DNA from: Porticoccus sp965660005
GTDB taxonomy: Bacteria; Pseudomonadota; Gammaproteobacteria; Pseudomonadales; Porticoccaceae
Assembly (NCBI RefSeq): GCF_965660005.1
Contig: NZ_CBFHYF010000003.1
Span: 50,377-114,376 of the forward strand
Length of the DNA: 64,000 bases
Direction of reading: 5' to 3'
Of this stretch, positions 34,442 to 42,349 are shown piece after piece; within the stretch, counting starts at the first letter, position 1, and each line of letters starts with the position of its first letter. A program made the position numbers and the translations under genes. The notes under the pieces were generated by a model that was given only the letters and a program-made list of their open reading frames with translations, had not been told where the DNA came from and searched no databases.

Positions 34442-35869
34442 TTGGCTCAAATTTTATGGGAAAAGTGCCTGGGTTATCTTCAGGAAGAATTGCCAGCACA
34501 GCAATTTAATACCTGGATAAGGCCACTTAGGCTCGACACGTCAAAATCCGGGGAATCGAGCTCCCCGAATAATGTCTGTTTGCTGGCACCTAACCGCTTT
34601 GTAAAAGACTGGGTGTCTGACAAGTTTCTCGATCGAATCGTCGACATTTACCAACAGGTTTGCGGGGAGCGGTGTGCTGTTTCAGTTGAATCAGGTGTTC
34701 ACGAAAAAAGCGATGCTGTGGCCATGCCGATGCCAAATACCGCGGCGGAGGCTGACACGGAAGTATCACCCCCGGCCGTTGTTGTACCACCCCGATCACA
34801 GGGGCACTCTATCCCCAGAAATAGTGGTATAGAAGGTGGCCTGAATCATCAAAGCAACATAAATGAAGTGTTTACATTCTCTTCCTTTGTGGAGGGTAAA
34901 TCGAACCAGTTGGCTCTGGCGGCTTCCAAACAGGTGGCAGAAAACTCGGGTGGCTCCTACAACCCGTTGTTTATTTATGGCGGTGTCGGGTTAGGGAAAA
35001 CTCACTTGATGCATGCTGTGGGCAATGCCCTGCGTCTGCAGAAACCCAATGCAAAGATTATCTATCTGCATTCCGAGCGATTTGTTGCCGATATGGTCAA
35101 GGCGTTGCAGTTAAATGCTATAAACGATTTCAAGCGCTTTTACCGTTCTGTCGATGCACTGTTAATCGATGATATTCAATTTTTTGCAGGGAAAGAGCGG
35201 TCACAGGAAGAGTTTTTCCATACCTTCAATGCACTTCTGGAGGGAGGGCAGCAAATGATACTGACCTGTGACCGTTACCCAAAGGGAATCAATGGTCTCG
35301 AGGAGCGCCTCAAGTCCCGTTTTGGCTGGGGGCTGACGGTCGCGGTTGAGCCCCCCGAGCTTGAAACACGCGTGGCAATCTTGATAAAAAAGGCGCACCA
35401 GGCAAAGATTGATCTGCCCACCGATGCTGCTTTTTTCATCGCCCACAGAATCAGGTCAAATGTACGAGAGCTAGAAGGCGCATTAAAGAGAGTGATAGCA
35501 AGTGCTCACTTTACGGGCAGGATGATAGATATCGATTTAATTCGGGAATCCCTCCGGGATCTCTTGGCCCTGCAGGATAAGTTGGTGACCATCGACAATA
35601 TTCAGCGGGTAGTCTCCGAATATTACAAAGTCAAACTATCAGAGTTACTCTCAAAACGCAGAAGCAGATCCATAGCCAGACCGCGTCAGGTGGCAATGGC
35701 GTTGGCAAAAGAGCTGACGAACCACAGTTTGCCTGAAATAGGTGAGGCATTTGGCGGCAGAGATCATACAACGGTTCTCCACGCCTGCCGAAAGGTTAAA
35801 GAGCTGCAGGAAACCAGCCGCGATATCAGTGACGATATGAAGCAATTGCTTCGCGCATTGACTACCTAA
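34442..35869 (+). CDS. dnaA: Chromosomal replication initiator DnaA
   Basis: 475 residues from TTG 34442. Domain I (LWEKCLGYLQEELPAQQFNTWIRPL), a variable Ala/Pro-rich domain II (about 90-145), AAA+ domain III with Walker A GGVGLGKTHLMHA and Walker B LLIDDIQFFAGKE, and the DNA-binding domain IV signature FGGRDHTTVLHACRKV. TTG was chosen because AGGGG lies 6 bases upstream and it gives the family start just before the LW motif; a GTG at 34409 would add 11 unusual residues. Confidence 0.96.
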   Translation: MAQILWEKCLGYLQEELPAQQFNTWIRPLRLDTSKSGESSSPNNVCLLAPNRFVKDWVSDKFLDRIVDIYQQVCGERCAVSVESGVHEKSDAVAMPMPNTAAEADTEVSPPAVVVPPRSQGHSIPRNSGIEGGLNHQSNINEVFTFSSFVEGKSNQLALAASKQVAENSGGSYNPLFIYGGVGLGKTHLMHAVGNALRLQKPNAKIIYLHSERFVADMVKALQLNAINDFKRFYRSVDALLIDDIQFFAGKERSQEEFFHTFNALLEGGQQMILTCDRYPKGINGLEERLKSRFGWGLTVAVEPPELETRVAILIKKAHQAKIDLPTDAAFFIAHRIRSNVRELEGALKRVIASAHFTGRMIDIDLIRESLRDLLALQDKLVTIDNIQRVVSEYYKVKLSELLSKRRSRSIARPRQVAMALAKELTNHSLPEIGEAFGGRDHTTVLHACRKVKELQETSRDISDDMKQLLRALTT

Positions 35870-35972
35870 TGTATGGAGAGAGGGTGGGACAAAAACTGTT
35901 CCCGGATTGCAGGATAGATGATAATGATAGCCCTCAACGAACCGACCTTATTTACTTGTTGGAAGATTACTA

Positions 35973-37073
35973 ATGAAGTTCACCGTATCCCGAGAAGATT
36001 TTCTTAAGCCTCTGCAATTGGTGGTAGGTGTCGTTGAAAGACGCCAGACTCTGCCCATCCTTTCCAATGTGCTGATTGGTTTGAGTGGCGGCCGTTTGTC
36101 GTTAACCGGAACCGATCTTGAAGTGGAAATTCTTGGTTATCTCAATCTGGATAGTCCATCAGTAGAGGGCGAAATCACCGTTCCGGGTCGAAAGTTGATG
36201 GATATTTGTCGTTCTCTACCTGACGGAGCAGAGCTGACTATTTCTGTAGATGGTGGTCGTGCAATCGTCACCAGTGGGCGCAGCCGATTTACGCTCTCAA
36301 CGCTGCCGGCAAATGAATTCCCAAGTGTAGAGGATGGTCCAGGTAACAGAGAGTTTTCGCTGAGTCAGCAAACCTTCAAGCAGTTGCTGGATAGTACAGC
36401 TTTTGCTATGGCGCAGCAGGATGTTCGCTATTATTTGAACGGGATGTTGCTGGAGGTTGGGGACGGCCATGTTCGTGCTGTTGCAACTGACGGTCACCGG
36501 TTGGCAATGCGGGATGCACCTTTGGAGAGCACTGCTGACGACAAGATACAGGTGATCATACCGCGTAAGGGTGTTCTGGAGCTATCCCGCTTGCTTGTCG
36601 AGGCTGCGGATGTAGAGGTTGTACTTGGCAATAACCACATACGAGTTTCCACGCCCGAATTTCGTTTTACATCGAAACTGGTTGATGGTGCTTATCCGGA
36701 CTACCAGCGTGTTTTACCAAAAGGAGGTAATAAGCAGCTCACCGGGCGTCGTGAAGAGTTGCGTCACGCATTTAGCCGCACGGCAATTCTCTCCAATGAA
36801 AAATATCGTGGAGTGCGCTTACTCCTCGGTGACAGTCTCCTTGCTCTGACCGCGAACAATCCGGAACAGGAGGAAGCTCAGGAGGATGTCGTTGTTAACT
36901 ACAATGCCGGTGAATTGGAAATCGGCTTTAATGTCAGTTACGTCATTGACGTGCTTAACGTATTGCGAGGAGATGAGGTGCGTTTCACCTTGTCCGATGC
37001 GAATAGCAGCGCACTGATTGAAGATCCGGCATCTGAGGGCGCGGTCTACGTGGTTATGCCGATGCGGCTATAA
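35973..37073 (+). CDS. dnaN: DNA polymerase III beta sliding clamp
   Basis: 366 residues, exactly the E. coli length. Three clamp domains: start MKFTVSREDFLKPLQLVVGVVERRQTLPIL is typical and the C-terminus SEGAVYVVMPMRL is the conserved end that lines the protein-binding cleft. It encircles DNA and tethers polymerases. 103 bases after dnaA, as in the conserved dnaA-dnaN-recF-gyrB cluster. Confidence 0.97.
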   Translation: MKFTVSREDFLKPLQLVVGVVERRQTLPILSNVLIGLSGGRLSLTGTDLEVEILGYLNLDSPSVEGEITVPGRKLMDICRSLPDGAELTISVDGGRAIVTSGRSRFTLSTLPANEFPSVEDGPGNREFSLSQQTFKQLLDSTAFAMAQQDVRYYLNGMLLEVGDGHVRAVATDGHRLAMRDAPLESTADDKIQVIIPRKGVLELSRLLVEAADVEVVLGNNHIRVSTPEFRFTSKLVDGAYPDYQRVLPKGGNKQLTGRREELRHAFSRTAILSNEKYRGVRLLLGDSLLALTANNPEQEEAQEDVVVNYNAGELEIGFNVSYVIDVLNVLRGDEVRFTLSDANSSALIEDPASEGAVYVVMPMRL

Positions 37074-37119
37074 TACGACGCGCCTGATCTGATTTTGGGT
37101 ATAAAAATAGACACCTTCA

Positions 37120-38223
37120 ATGTATCTTAAACAGTTGCATGTGCATGGATTGAGAAATTTGAAGCACATTGAGCTGTCTCTTTCCCCTCAAGTAAATCTT
37201 TTTCACGGTGCTAACGGTAGCGGGAAGACAAGCCTCCTGGAGGCGATTTTTTTATTGGGCCGTGGCCGCTCTTTTCGGAGCCGTATCCTCAATACCGTAA
37301 TAAATACACAAGAGCAGGTTTGCACCGCTTATGGTTTGCGAGAATCTTCCGGTGTATCAACCCCAATCGGCGTATCCCGTGGTCGACAGGGAGATTTCTT
37401 ATTCAAAATAAATGGACAACAAATTGCCGCTGCCTCTGCGCTGGCTGAAGCTTTGCCGCTATTACTTTTGAATGCGGAAGGCTTTGATCTGATTGGTGGG
37501 GGGCCACAATATCGACGTCGATTCATCGACTGGGGTGTGTTCCACGTGGAACACAACTACCGGCATTTGATGCAGCGCTATCAGCGGGTATTGAAACAAC
37601 GCAATTCGCTAATGCGACATGATAGAATAGACGAACAGGTTCTGGCTGTTTGGGACGCGGAGTTTGTCGAGCTCGCCCAACAGATTGACTGCTTGAGAAA
37701 AGTATACCTCCAGGAGCTACTGCCGATAGTCAGGAAGATAGCCTGTGAACTATCAGAAGATCTGGGTGATGTAGATTACAGTGTTTTTCCTGGCTGGGAT
37801 GAAACAAAGGATTTATCAGAGGTGTTACTGACAGATCGCCCCAGAGATCGTCATTTAAAAACCACCCATCATGGACCCCACCGCGCAGATTTACGCATTA
37901 GGATCAAAAAGCAAAATGCAGCCGATATATTGTCTCGTGGGCAGCTAAAGATACTCGCCATATCTATGCAGATTGCCCAAGGATACCTTTTTAACAATAA
38001 GACCGGCAGGTCCGGCCTCTATCTAATAGATGATCTGCCGGCAGAGCTGGATATAAAGCATAGAAGGCAGGTATGTGAGAGGCTCGCCGTTTTGGGTGCG
38101 CAGATCTTTGTTACCGGAGTAGAGCGAGAGGGCTTGTTGAACCTTTGGTCTGATTCCGCAAACGACATGAAATTGTTCCACGTGGAACAGGGTTGTATCC
38201 GGGAAGATCGCTACACAGGGTGA
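37120..38223 (+). CDS. recF: DNA repair ATPase RecF
   Basis: 367 residues. Walker A GANGSGKTSLLEAIFLLGRGRSFR (about 29-52), the ABC-type signature LSRGQLKILAISMQIAQ and Walker B YLIDDLPAELD are all present. It loads RecA at gaps with RecO/RecR. The gene carries two perfect 16-bp parS sites within its coding sequence; both translate to FHVE, in WGVFHVEHN and KLFHVEQG. Between dnaN and gyrB. Confidence 0.95.
   Translation: MYLKQLHVHGLRNLKHIELSLSPQVNLFHGANGSGKTSLLEAIFLLGRGRSFRSRILNTVINTQEQVCTAYGLRESSGVSTPIGVSRGRQGDFLFKINGQQIAAASALAEALPLLLLNAEGFDLIGGGPQYRRRFIDWGVFHVEHNYRHLMQRYQRVLKQRNSLMRHDRIDEQVLAVWDAEFVELAQQIDCLRKVYLQELLPIVRKIACELSEDLGDVDYSVFPGWDETKDLSEVLLTDRPRDRHLKTTHHGPHRADLRIRIKKQNAADILSRGQLKILAISMQIAQGYLFNNKTGRSGLYLIDDLPAELDIKHRRQVCERLAVLGAQIFVTGVEREGLLNLWSDSANDMKLFHVEQGCIREDRYTG
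37538..37553. promoter_or_regulatory. parS site 1 (ParB-binding centromere)
   Basis: TGTTCCACGTGGAACA, a perfect 16-bp palindrome identical to the Pseudomonas-type parS consensus, lies inside recF about 7.5 kb from the DnaA-box cluster. Confidence 0.9.
38174..38189. promoter_or_regulatory. parS site 2 (ParB-binding centromere)
   Basis: A second exact copy of TGTTCCACGTGGAACA, 636 bp from the first, near the 3' end of recF. It is read in the same codon phase as the first. Confidence 0.9.
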
Positions 38224-38259
38224 TTCTTGTCCGGAAATTAACAATTGTTAGGGACTCCT

Positions 38260-40680
38260 ATGACTGACGAACAAAATAGCTACGACTCTTCCAGCATCAA
38301 GGTTCTAAAAGGCCTTGATGCGGTAAGAAAGCGCCCGGGGATGTATATCGGAGATACCGACGATGGTACCGGTTTACACCACATGGTATTTGAAATTGTC
38401 GATAATTCCATTGACGAAGGGCTTGCTGGCCATTGTTCGGAAATCAGGGTCGTTATTCATCCAGATGAATCAGTATCGGTCTCTGATAATGGACGAGGTA
38501 TACCCACGGAGCTGCACGAAGAGGGCGTCTCTGCTGCTGAAGTGATCATGACAGTGCTCCATGCCGGTGGAAAATTTGACGATAACACGTATAAGGTTTC
38601 CGGCGGATTGCATGGGGTCGGCATTTCCGTGGTTAACGCGCTGTCTGCAGAGCTGAAGCTTATCATCAGGCGTGGTGGGCATATCTATGAACAACTTTAC
38701 CGCCATGGTGTTCCCCAGGAGCCATTGGCGGTAGTGGGCGATACGAGTGAAACTGGCACAACAATTCACTTTATCCCCTCTACAGAGACGTTTACCAATA
38801 TCAAATTTCATTATGAAATTTTGGCCAAACGGTTGAGAGAGTTATCGTTTCTTAATTCAGGCGTGCGTATCGTATTGCTCGATGAGCGGAGTGGTAAGGA
38901 GGACATTTATCAATATGAGGGTGGACTCAAGGCTTTCGTGGAGTATCTGAATACTAACAAAACCACGATCAATCAAATAATGCATTTTAATGTTCAACGT
39001 GAAGATGGTATTGGCGTTGAGGTGGCACTCCAGTGGAATGATAGCTTCCAGGAAAATATTTTCTGTTACACCAACAACATACCGCAACGTGACGGTGGCA
39101 CCCATTTGGCAGGGTTTCGGGCCGCTTTAACGAGAAGCCTCAATACATACATTGAAAAAGAGGGGCTTGGCAAAAACGCCAAGGTCAATACTACTGGAGA
39201 CGATGCCAGAGAGGGATTAACCGGAATTGTTTCGGTTAAAGTGCCTGATCCGAAATTTTCGTCACAAACAAAAGACAAGCTTGTCAGCTCAGAAGTAAAA
39301 ACAGCTGTTGAGCAAGAGATGGGCAGCAATTTTACAGACTACCTTTTGGAAAATCCCCAGGATGCCAGGAGTATTGTCAACAAGATGGTGGATGCAGCCA
39401 GGGCACGGGAAGCTGCCCGCAAAGCACGTGATATGACTCGCCGCAAGGGTGCTTTGGATATAGCCGGATTGCCTGGAAAGCTGGCCGATTGTCAGGAAAA
39501 AGACCCGGCCTTATCAGAGCTGTATCTGGTGGAGGGTGATTCTGCGGGTGGTTCTGCCAAGCAGGGTAGAGATCGGCGCACACAGGCCATTCTTCCCCTG
39601 AAAGGCAAAATACTCAATGTGGAAAAAGCCCGTTTTGACAAAATGTTATCGAGTGCTGAAGTGGGCACACTGATTACCGCGCTGGGCTGCGGTATCGGGA
39701 CTGAAGAATTCAATCCCGACAAACTTCGTTACCACACGATTCTGATCATGACAGATGCCGATGTGGATGGCTCTCATATCCGAACGCTCTTGCTGACCTT
39801 TTTCTTCCGTCAAATGCGCGAATTGGTTGAAAGGGGACACATCTATATTGCCCAGCCGCCCCTTTACAAAATCAGCAAGGGAAAGCAGGAGCAATACCTT
39901 AAAGACGACCAGTCACTGACGGCCTTTCTTACCCAGTCCGCACTGGAAACGGCCAGCCTCCATGTGACCGCAGAGGCCCCCCCGATCAGCGGCCCCGCGC
40001 TGGAAAGCCTGGTTGCAGACTATCGCCGTGTGATGAATATTATTGATCGCATGTCGAGGGTTTACCCTGAAAGCGTCTTGCAAAAATTGATCTATACCAC
40101 TCCCCTTGAATCCCGACAGCTTTCAGATCGTGGGGTTGTCGAAAAGTGGAGCGATGAGCTGGCTAGCTCATTCACACAGGACAACGTTGCAGGTAGCCAC
40201 CGCTATCAGGTAAGTGTTGTTGAGGACCCAGAGCGACATATCTTTTTGCCCGTCGTTGAATTGACCGCCCATGGTGTGCCGACCAAGTACCGGTTTAACC
40301 ATGAATTTTTTGTATCGGGTGAATATGGTGCAATTGTTGCCTTGGGCAGGCAGCTGCAAGGCCTGATTGAAGAGGGCGCATATATCCAGCGGGGCGATCG
40401 GCGTAAACCGGTTACCAGCTTTAGTGAAACCATCAGTTGGCTTATGGGTGAATCACGTCGCGGTTATAATGTTCAGCGCTATAAAGGTCTGGGCGAAATG
40501 AATCCAGAGCAGCTTTGGGAGACAACAATGAATCCTGAAACGCGACGAATGCTCAGAGTAACCATTGAAGATGCTATCGCCGCAGATCAGATGTTCAATA
40601 CGTTGATGGGTGATCAAGTGGAACCACGACGGCTCTTTATTGAAACCAACGCATTATCCGTCACCAATCTGGACGTCTAG
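38260..40680 (+). CDS. gyrB: DNA gyrase subunit B
   Basis: 806 residues, close to E. coli and Pseudomonas GyrB. GHKL ATPase start (VLKGLDAVRKRPGMYIGDTDDGTGLHHMVFEIVDNSIDE), GGLHGVGISVVNALS, Toprim domain with LYLVEGDSAGGSAKQGRDR (catalytic Glu) and DADVDGSHI (Mg2+ aspartates), then the gammaproteobacterial insert and the C-terminal RYKGLGEMNPEQLWETTMNPE. ATG 38260 fits the family N-terminus; the TTG at 38245 is rejected. It supplies negative supercoiling with GyrA, not in the window. Confidence 0.97.
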   Translation: MTDEQNSYDSSSIKVLKGLDAVRKRPGMYIGDTDDGTGLHHMVFEIVDNSIDEGLAGHCSEIRVVIHPDESVSVSDNGRGIPTELHEEGVSAAEVIMTVLHAGGKFDDNTYKVSGGLHGVGISVVNALSAELKLIIRRGGHIYEQLYRHGVPQEPLAVVGDTSETGTTIHFIPSTETFTNIKFHYEILAKRLRELSFLNSGVRIVLLDERSGKEDIYQYEGGLKAFVEYLNTNKTTINQIMHFNVQREDGIGVEVALQWNDSFQENIFCYTNNIPQRDGGTHLAGFRAALTRSLNTYIEKEGLGKNAKVNTTGDDAREGLTGIVSVKVPDPKFSSQTKDKLVSSEVKTAVEQEMGSNFTDYLLENPQDARSIVNKMVDAARAREAARKARDMTRRKGALDIAGLPGKLADCQEKDPALSELYLVEGDSAGGSAKQGRDRRTQAILPLKGKILNVEKARFDKMLSSAEVGTLITALGCGIGTEEFNPDKLRYHTILIMTDADVDGSHIRTLLLTFFFRQMRELVERGHIYIAQPPLYKISKGKQEQYLKDDQSLTAFLTQSALETASLHVTAEAPPISGPALESLVADYRRVMNIIDRMSRVYPESVLQKLIYTTPLESRQLSDRGVVEKWSDELASSFTQDNVAGSHRYQVSVVEDPERHIFLPVVELTAHGVPTKYRFNHEFFVSGEYGAIVALGRQLQGLIEEGAYIQRGDRRKPVTSFSETISWLMGESRRGYNVQRYKGLGEMNPEQLWETTMNPETRRMLRVTIEDAIAADQMFNTLMGDQVEPRRLFIETNALSVTNLDV

Positions 40681-40693
40681 GGAATTCATTTAG

Positions 40694-40729
40694 AAATAAA
40701 AAACCCGGCTTATGCCGGGTTTTTTATTT
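40694..40729. terminator. Bidirectional terminator after gyrB
   Basis: AAAACCCGGC-TTAT-GCCGGGTTTT with A-run and T-run flanks, 15-50 bases after the gyrB stop. It can serve gyrB on plus and the small gene at 40788 on minus. Confidence 0.9.
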
Positions 40730-40787
40730 CTTGTACTCTTCTGAGAGAGTCTTCCTAGGGCGGATGGGTACGAAAGACGATCCGGTT

Positions 40788-40961
40788 CTATTCTTCACGT
40801 TGTCGCCAGATGTCACCATCCGTTTTTCGGCGGCCCCGATTTTTTCTGCGATCCTCTTTATCCGGTTCAAAGCGAATATCTTCTCGTCGATCATCGCTTT
40901 TTCGCTGCTGTTCTTTGCGGCGATCCTCGCCGACGTAAGAGCCGTTATCAATATCTTTCAT
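40788..40961 (-). CDS. Small charged conserved hypothetical protein (57 aa)
   Basis: 57 residues: MKDIDNGSYVGEDRRKEQQR at the N-terminus, a middle with RRED and RFEPDKEDRRKNRGRR, ending DGDIWRQREE. It is almost entirely Arg, Lys, Asp and Glu with repeated DRR/RR pairs, and no hydrophobic core or membrane helix. I recall similar G-[DE]-RR...RFEP...GRR...W..R small proteins in other gammaproteobacteria, without known function. The ATG at 40961 is preceded by weakly purine-rich DNA. Other frames here are shorter or lack this pattern. It ends before the gyrB terminator. Confidence 0.7.
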   Translation of the reverse strand: MKDIDNGSYVGEDRRKEQQRKSDDRREDIRFEPDKEDRRKNRGRRKTDGDIWRQREE

Positions 40962-41048
40962 GGATAAAACTCATTTTGATTGCGGTATTCACAAGTTGAG
41001 TTTAAGAGAGTATAGGCTGAAAATCTAGCACAGCAAGTGATGGCAAAA

Positions 41049-41777
41049 TTAATGGCACGTCAGTTGTAACTGGTGTGTTTCTATCCAATCCTTAACTTGC
41101 TCAGTAACAAGCTGACTGTTGCTCCCCGGTGTAATATTTATGGGTTTGCCAATGATCACATGGATCGTACCCGATCGCTTAATCAGCTGTCGGGCAGGCC
41201 AGCAATAGCCAGCATTGTGGGCTACGGGTATGATGGGCACGCCTGCTGCAATGGCCAGGGCTGCGCCGCTTCTGCCATATTTACCAATTTTACCGAAGGG
41301 GATCCGGGAGCCCTCCGGATAAATAACTACCCGGTTACCCTCAATAATACGTTGTTTACCCTGACTCATAACCTGGCTCATGGCCTGACGAGGATTGCTT
41401 CGGTCAATGGCAATGGGGTGCATAAGGCGGATACCCCAGCCAAAAAAAGGTATTTTCAGCAACTCCTGTTTCAGAATAGTGCTGACAGGCATAAACAGCC
41501 GCTGTAGAAAAAATACTTCCCAAGTGGACTGGTGCTTGCTGAGTATGACACATGGGGTCTGAGGGATATTTTCCAGGCCATCTACCTTAACTTTGATGCC
41601 GCAGGTGAGACTCAGAGCTCGATTGATTAGCATGCCAGCAGTGGTGAGTAGACGGTGTCGGTTCAGGTAGCTTAGAAAAGGCCCGGAGCAGGTAGAAACG
41701 AGGCCGAAAACAAAAACTATTAGCATATAAAGTAGATAAAACAACAATGAGCGCAGCAGCATAATCGCTTTATTCAT
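41049..41777 (-). CDS. plsC: 1-acyl-sn-glycerol-3-phosphate acyltransferase
   Basis: 242 residues. It has an N-terminal membrane helix (about 8-30) and an LPLAT domain: KHQSTWE (HX4E in place of the textbook HX4D), LKQELLKIPFFGWGIRLMHPIAIDR, and the EGSR motif in VIYPEGSRIPFGKIGKYGRSGAALAI. It acylates lysophosphatidate to phosphatidate in the inner membrane. The HX4E variant occurs in this subfamily, so I do not consider it inactive. Its start overlaps the gmhB stop by 4 bases, as in Pseudomonas (PA0005-PA0006). Confidence 0.9.
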   Translation of the reverse strand: MNKAIMLLRSLLFYLLYMLIVFVFGLVSTCSGPFLSYLNRHRLLTTAGMLINRALSLTCGIKVKVDGLENIPQTPCVILSKHQSTWEVFFLQRLFMPVSTILKQELLKIPFFGWGIRLMHPIAIDRSNPRQAMSQVMSQGKQRIIEGNRVVIYPEGSRIPFGKIGKYGRSGAALAIAAGVPIIPVAHNAGYCWPARQLIKRSGTIHVIIGKPINITPGSNSQLVTEQVKDWIETHQLQLTCH

Positions 41778-42349
41778 GGGGAATTCCTGTGTCCCGGGTG
41801 GGCCAGTATATGATCCACAGCCTGATCAAGATCATCAAACACCGCTGCCTGTTGTAACTCGATTTCTGGTTGTGAGGGCAGTTTCTTTTCTGTGGTGGCA
41901 CCTTTACCGGTTCTTACCAGAATGGGAACACAGTGATTACTCAATCCCGCCTGAAGATCCCGCAGGCTATCCCCGATCAGCGGAACTCTGTTGAGAGAAA
42001 TACCAAATTCATTGGCAATGGCATCGATAAGCCCGGGTGCCGGTTTGCGGCAATGGCAGTGATCTTCCGGTGTATGGGGACAATAAAAGATCCCCCCCAG
42101 TTCTGCGCCCTGTTCTATCAACAGGTCAGACAGCTTTGCATGCATGGCTTCCAGATCATCAAGATCAAAAAGACCTCGTCCAATACCAGACTGATTAGTA
42201 GCAACAACCACGGTATAACCGGCCCGGTAGAGCCTGCCTATAGCATCTATACTGCCGGGCAGGGGCACCCATTCATCGACAGACTTGATGTAATTATCAG
42301 AGTCTTGATTGATTACGCCATCCCGATCGAGAATCACCAGCTTCGTCAT
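41774..42349 (-). CDS. gmhB: D-glycero-D-manno-heptose-1,7-bisphosphate 7-phosphatase
   Basis: 191 residues, HAD superfamily. Nucleophile motif ILDRDGVINQDS (Asp8, Asp10), TNQSGIGRG, the zinc-binding loop CPHTPEDHCHCRKPAPG, and GDSLRDLQAG (motif IV). It makes heptose-1-phosphate for the LPS inner core. The start abuts the glyS stop and it overlaps plsC. Confidence 0.94.
   Translation of the reverse strand: MTKLVILDRDGVINQDSDNYIKSVDEWVPLPGSIDAIGRLYRAGYTVVVATNQSGIGRGLFDLDDLEAMHAKLSDLLIEQGAELGGIFYCPHTPEDHCHCRKPAPGLIDAIANEFGISLNRVPLIGDSLRDLQAGLSNHCVPILVRTGKGATTEKKLPSQPEIELQQAAVFDDLDQAVDHILAHPGHRNSP

Noticed and set aside
40731..40967. 78-codon plus-strand frame after gyrB
   Set aside because: It overlaps the minus-strand 57-residue gene, which has the more protein-like pattern and known-looking relatives.
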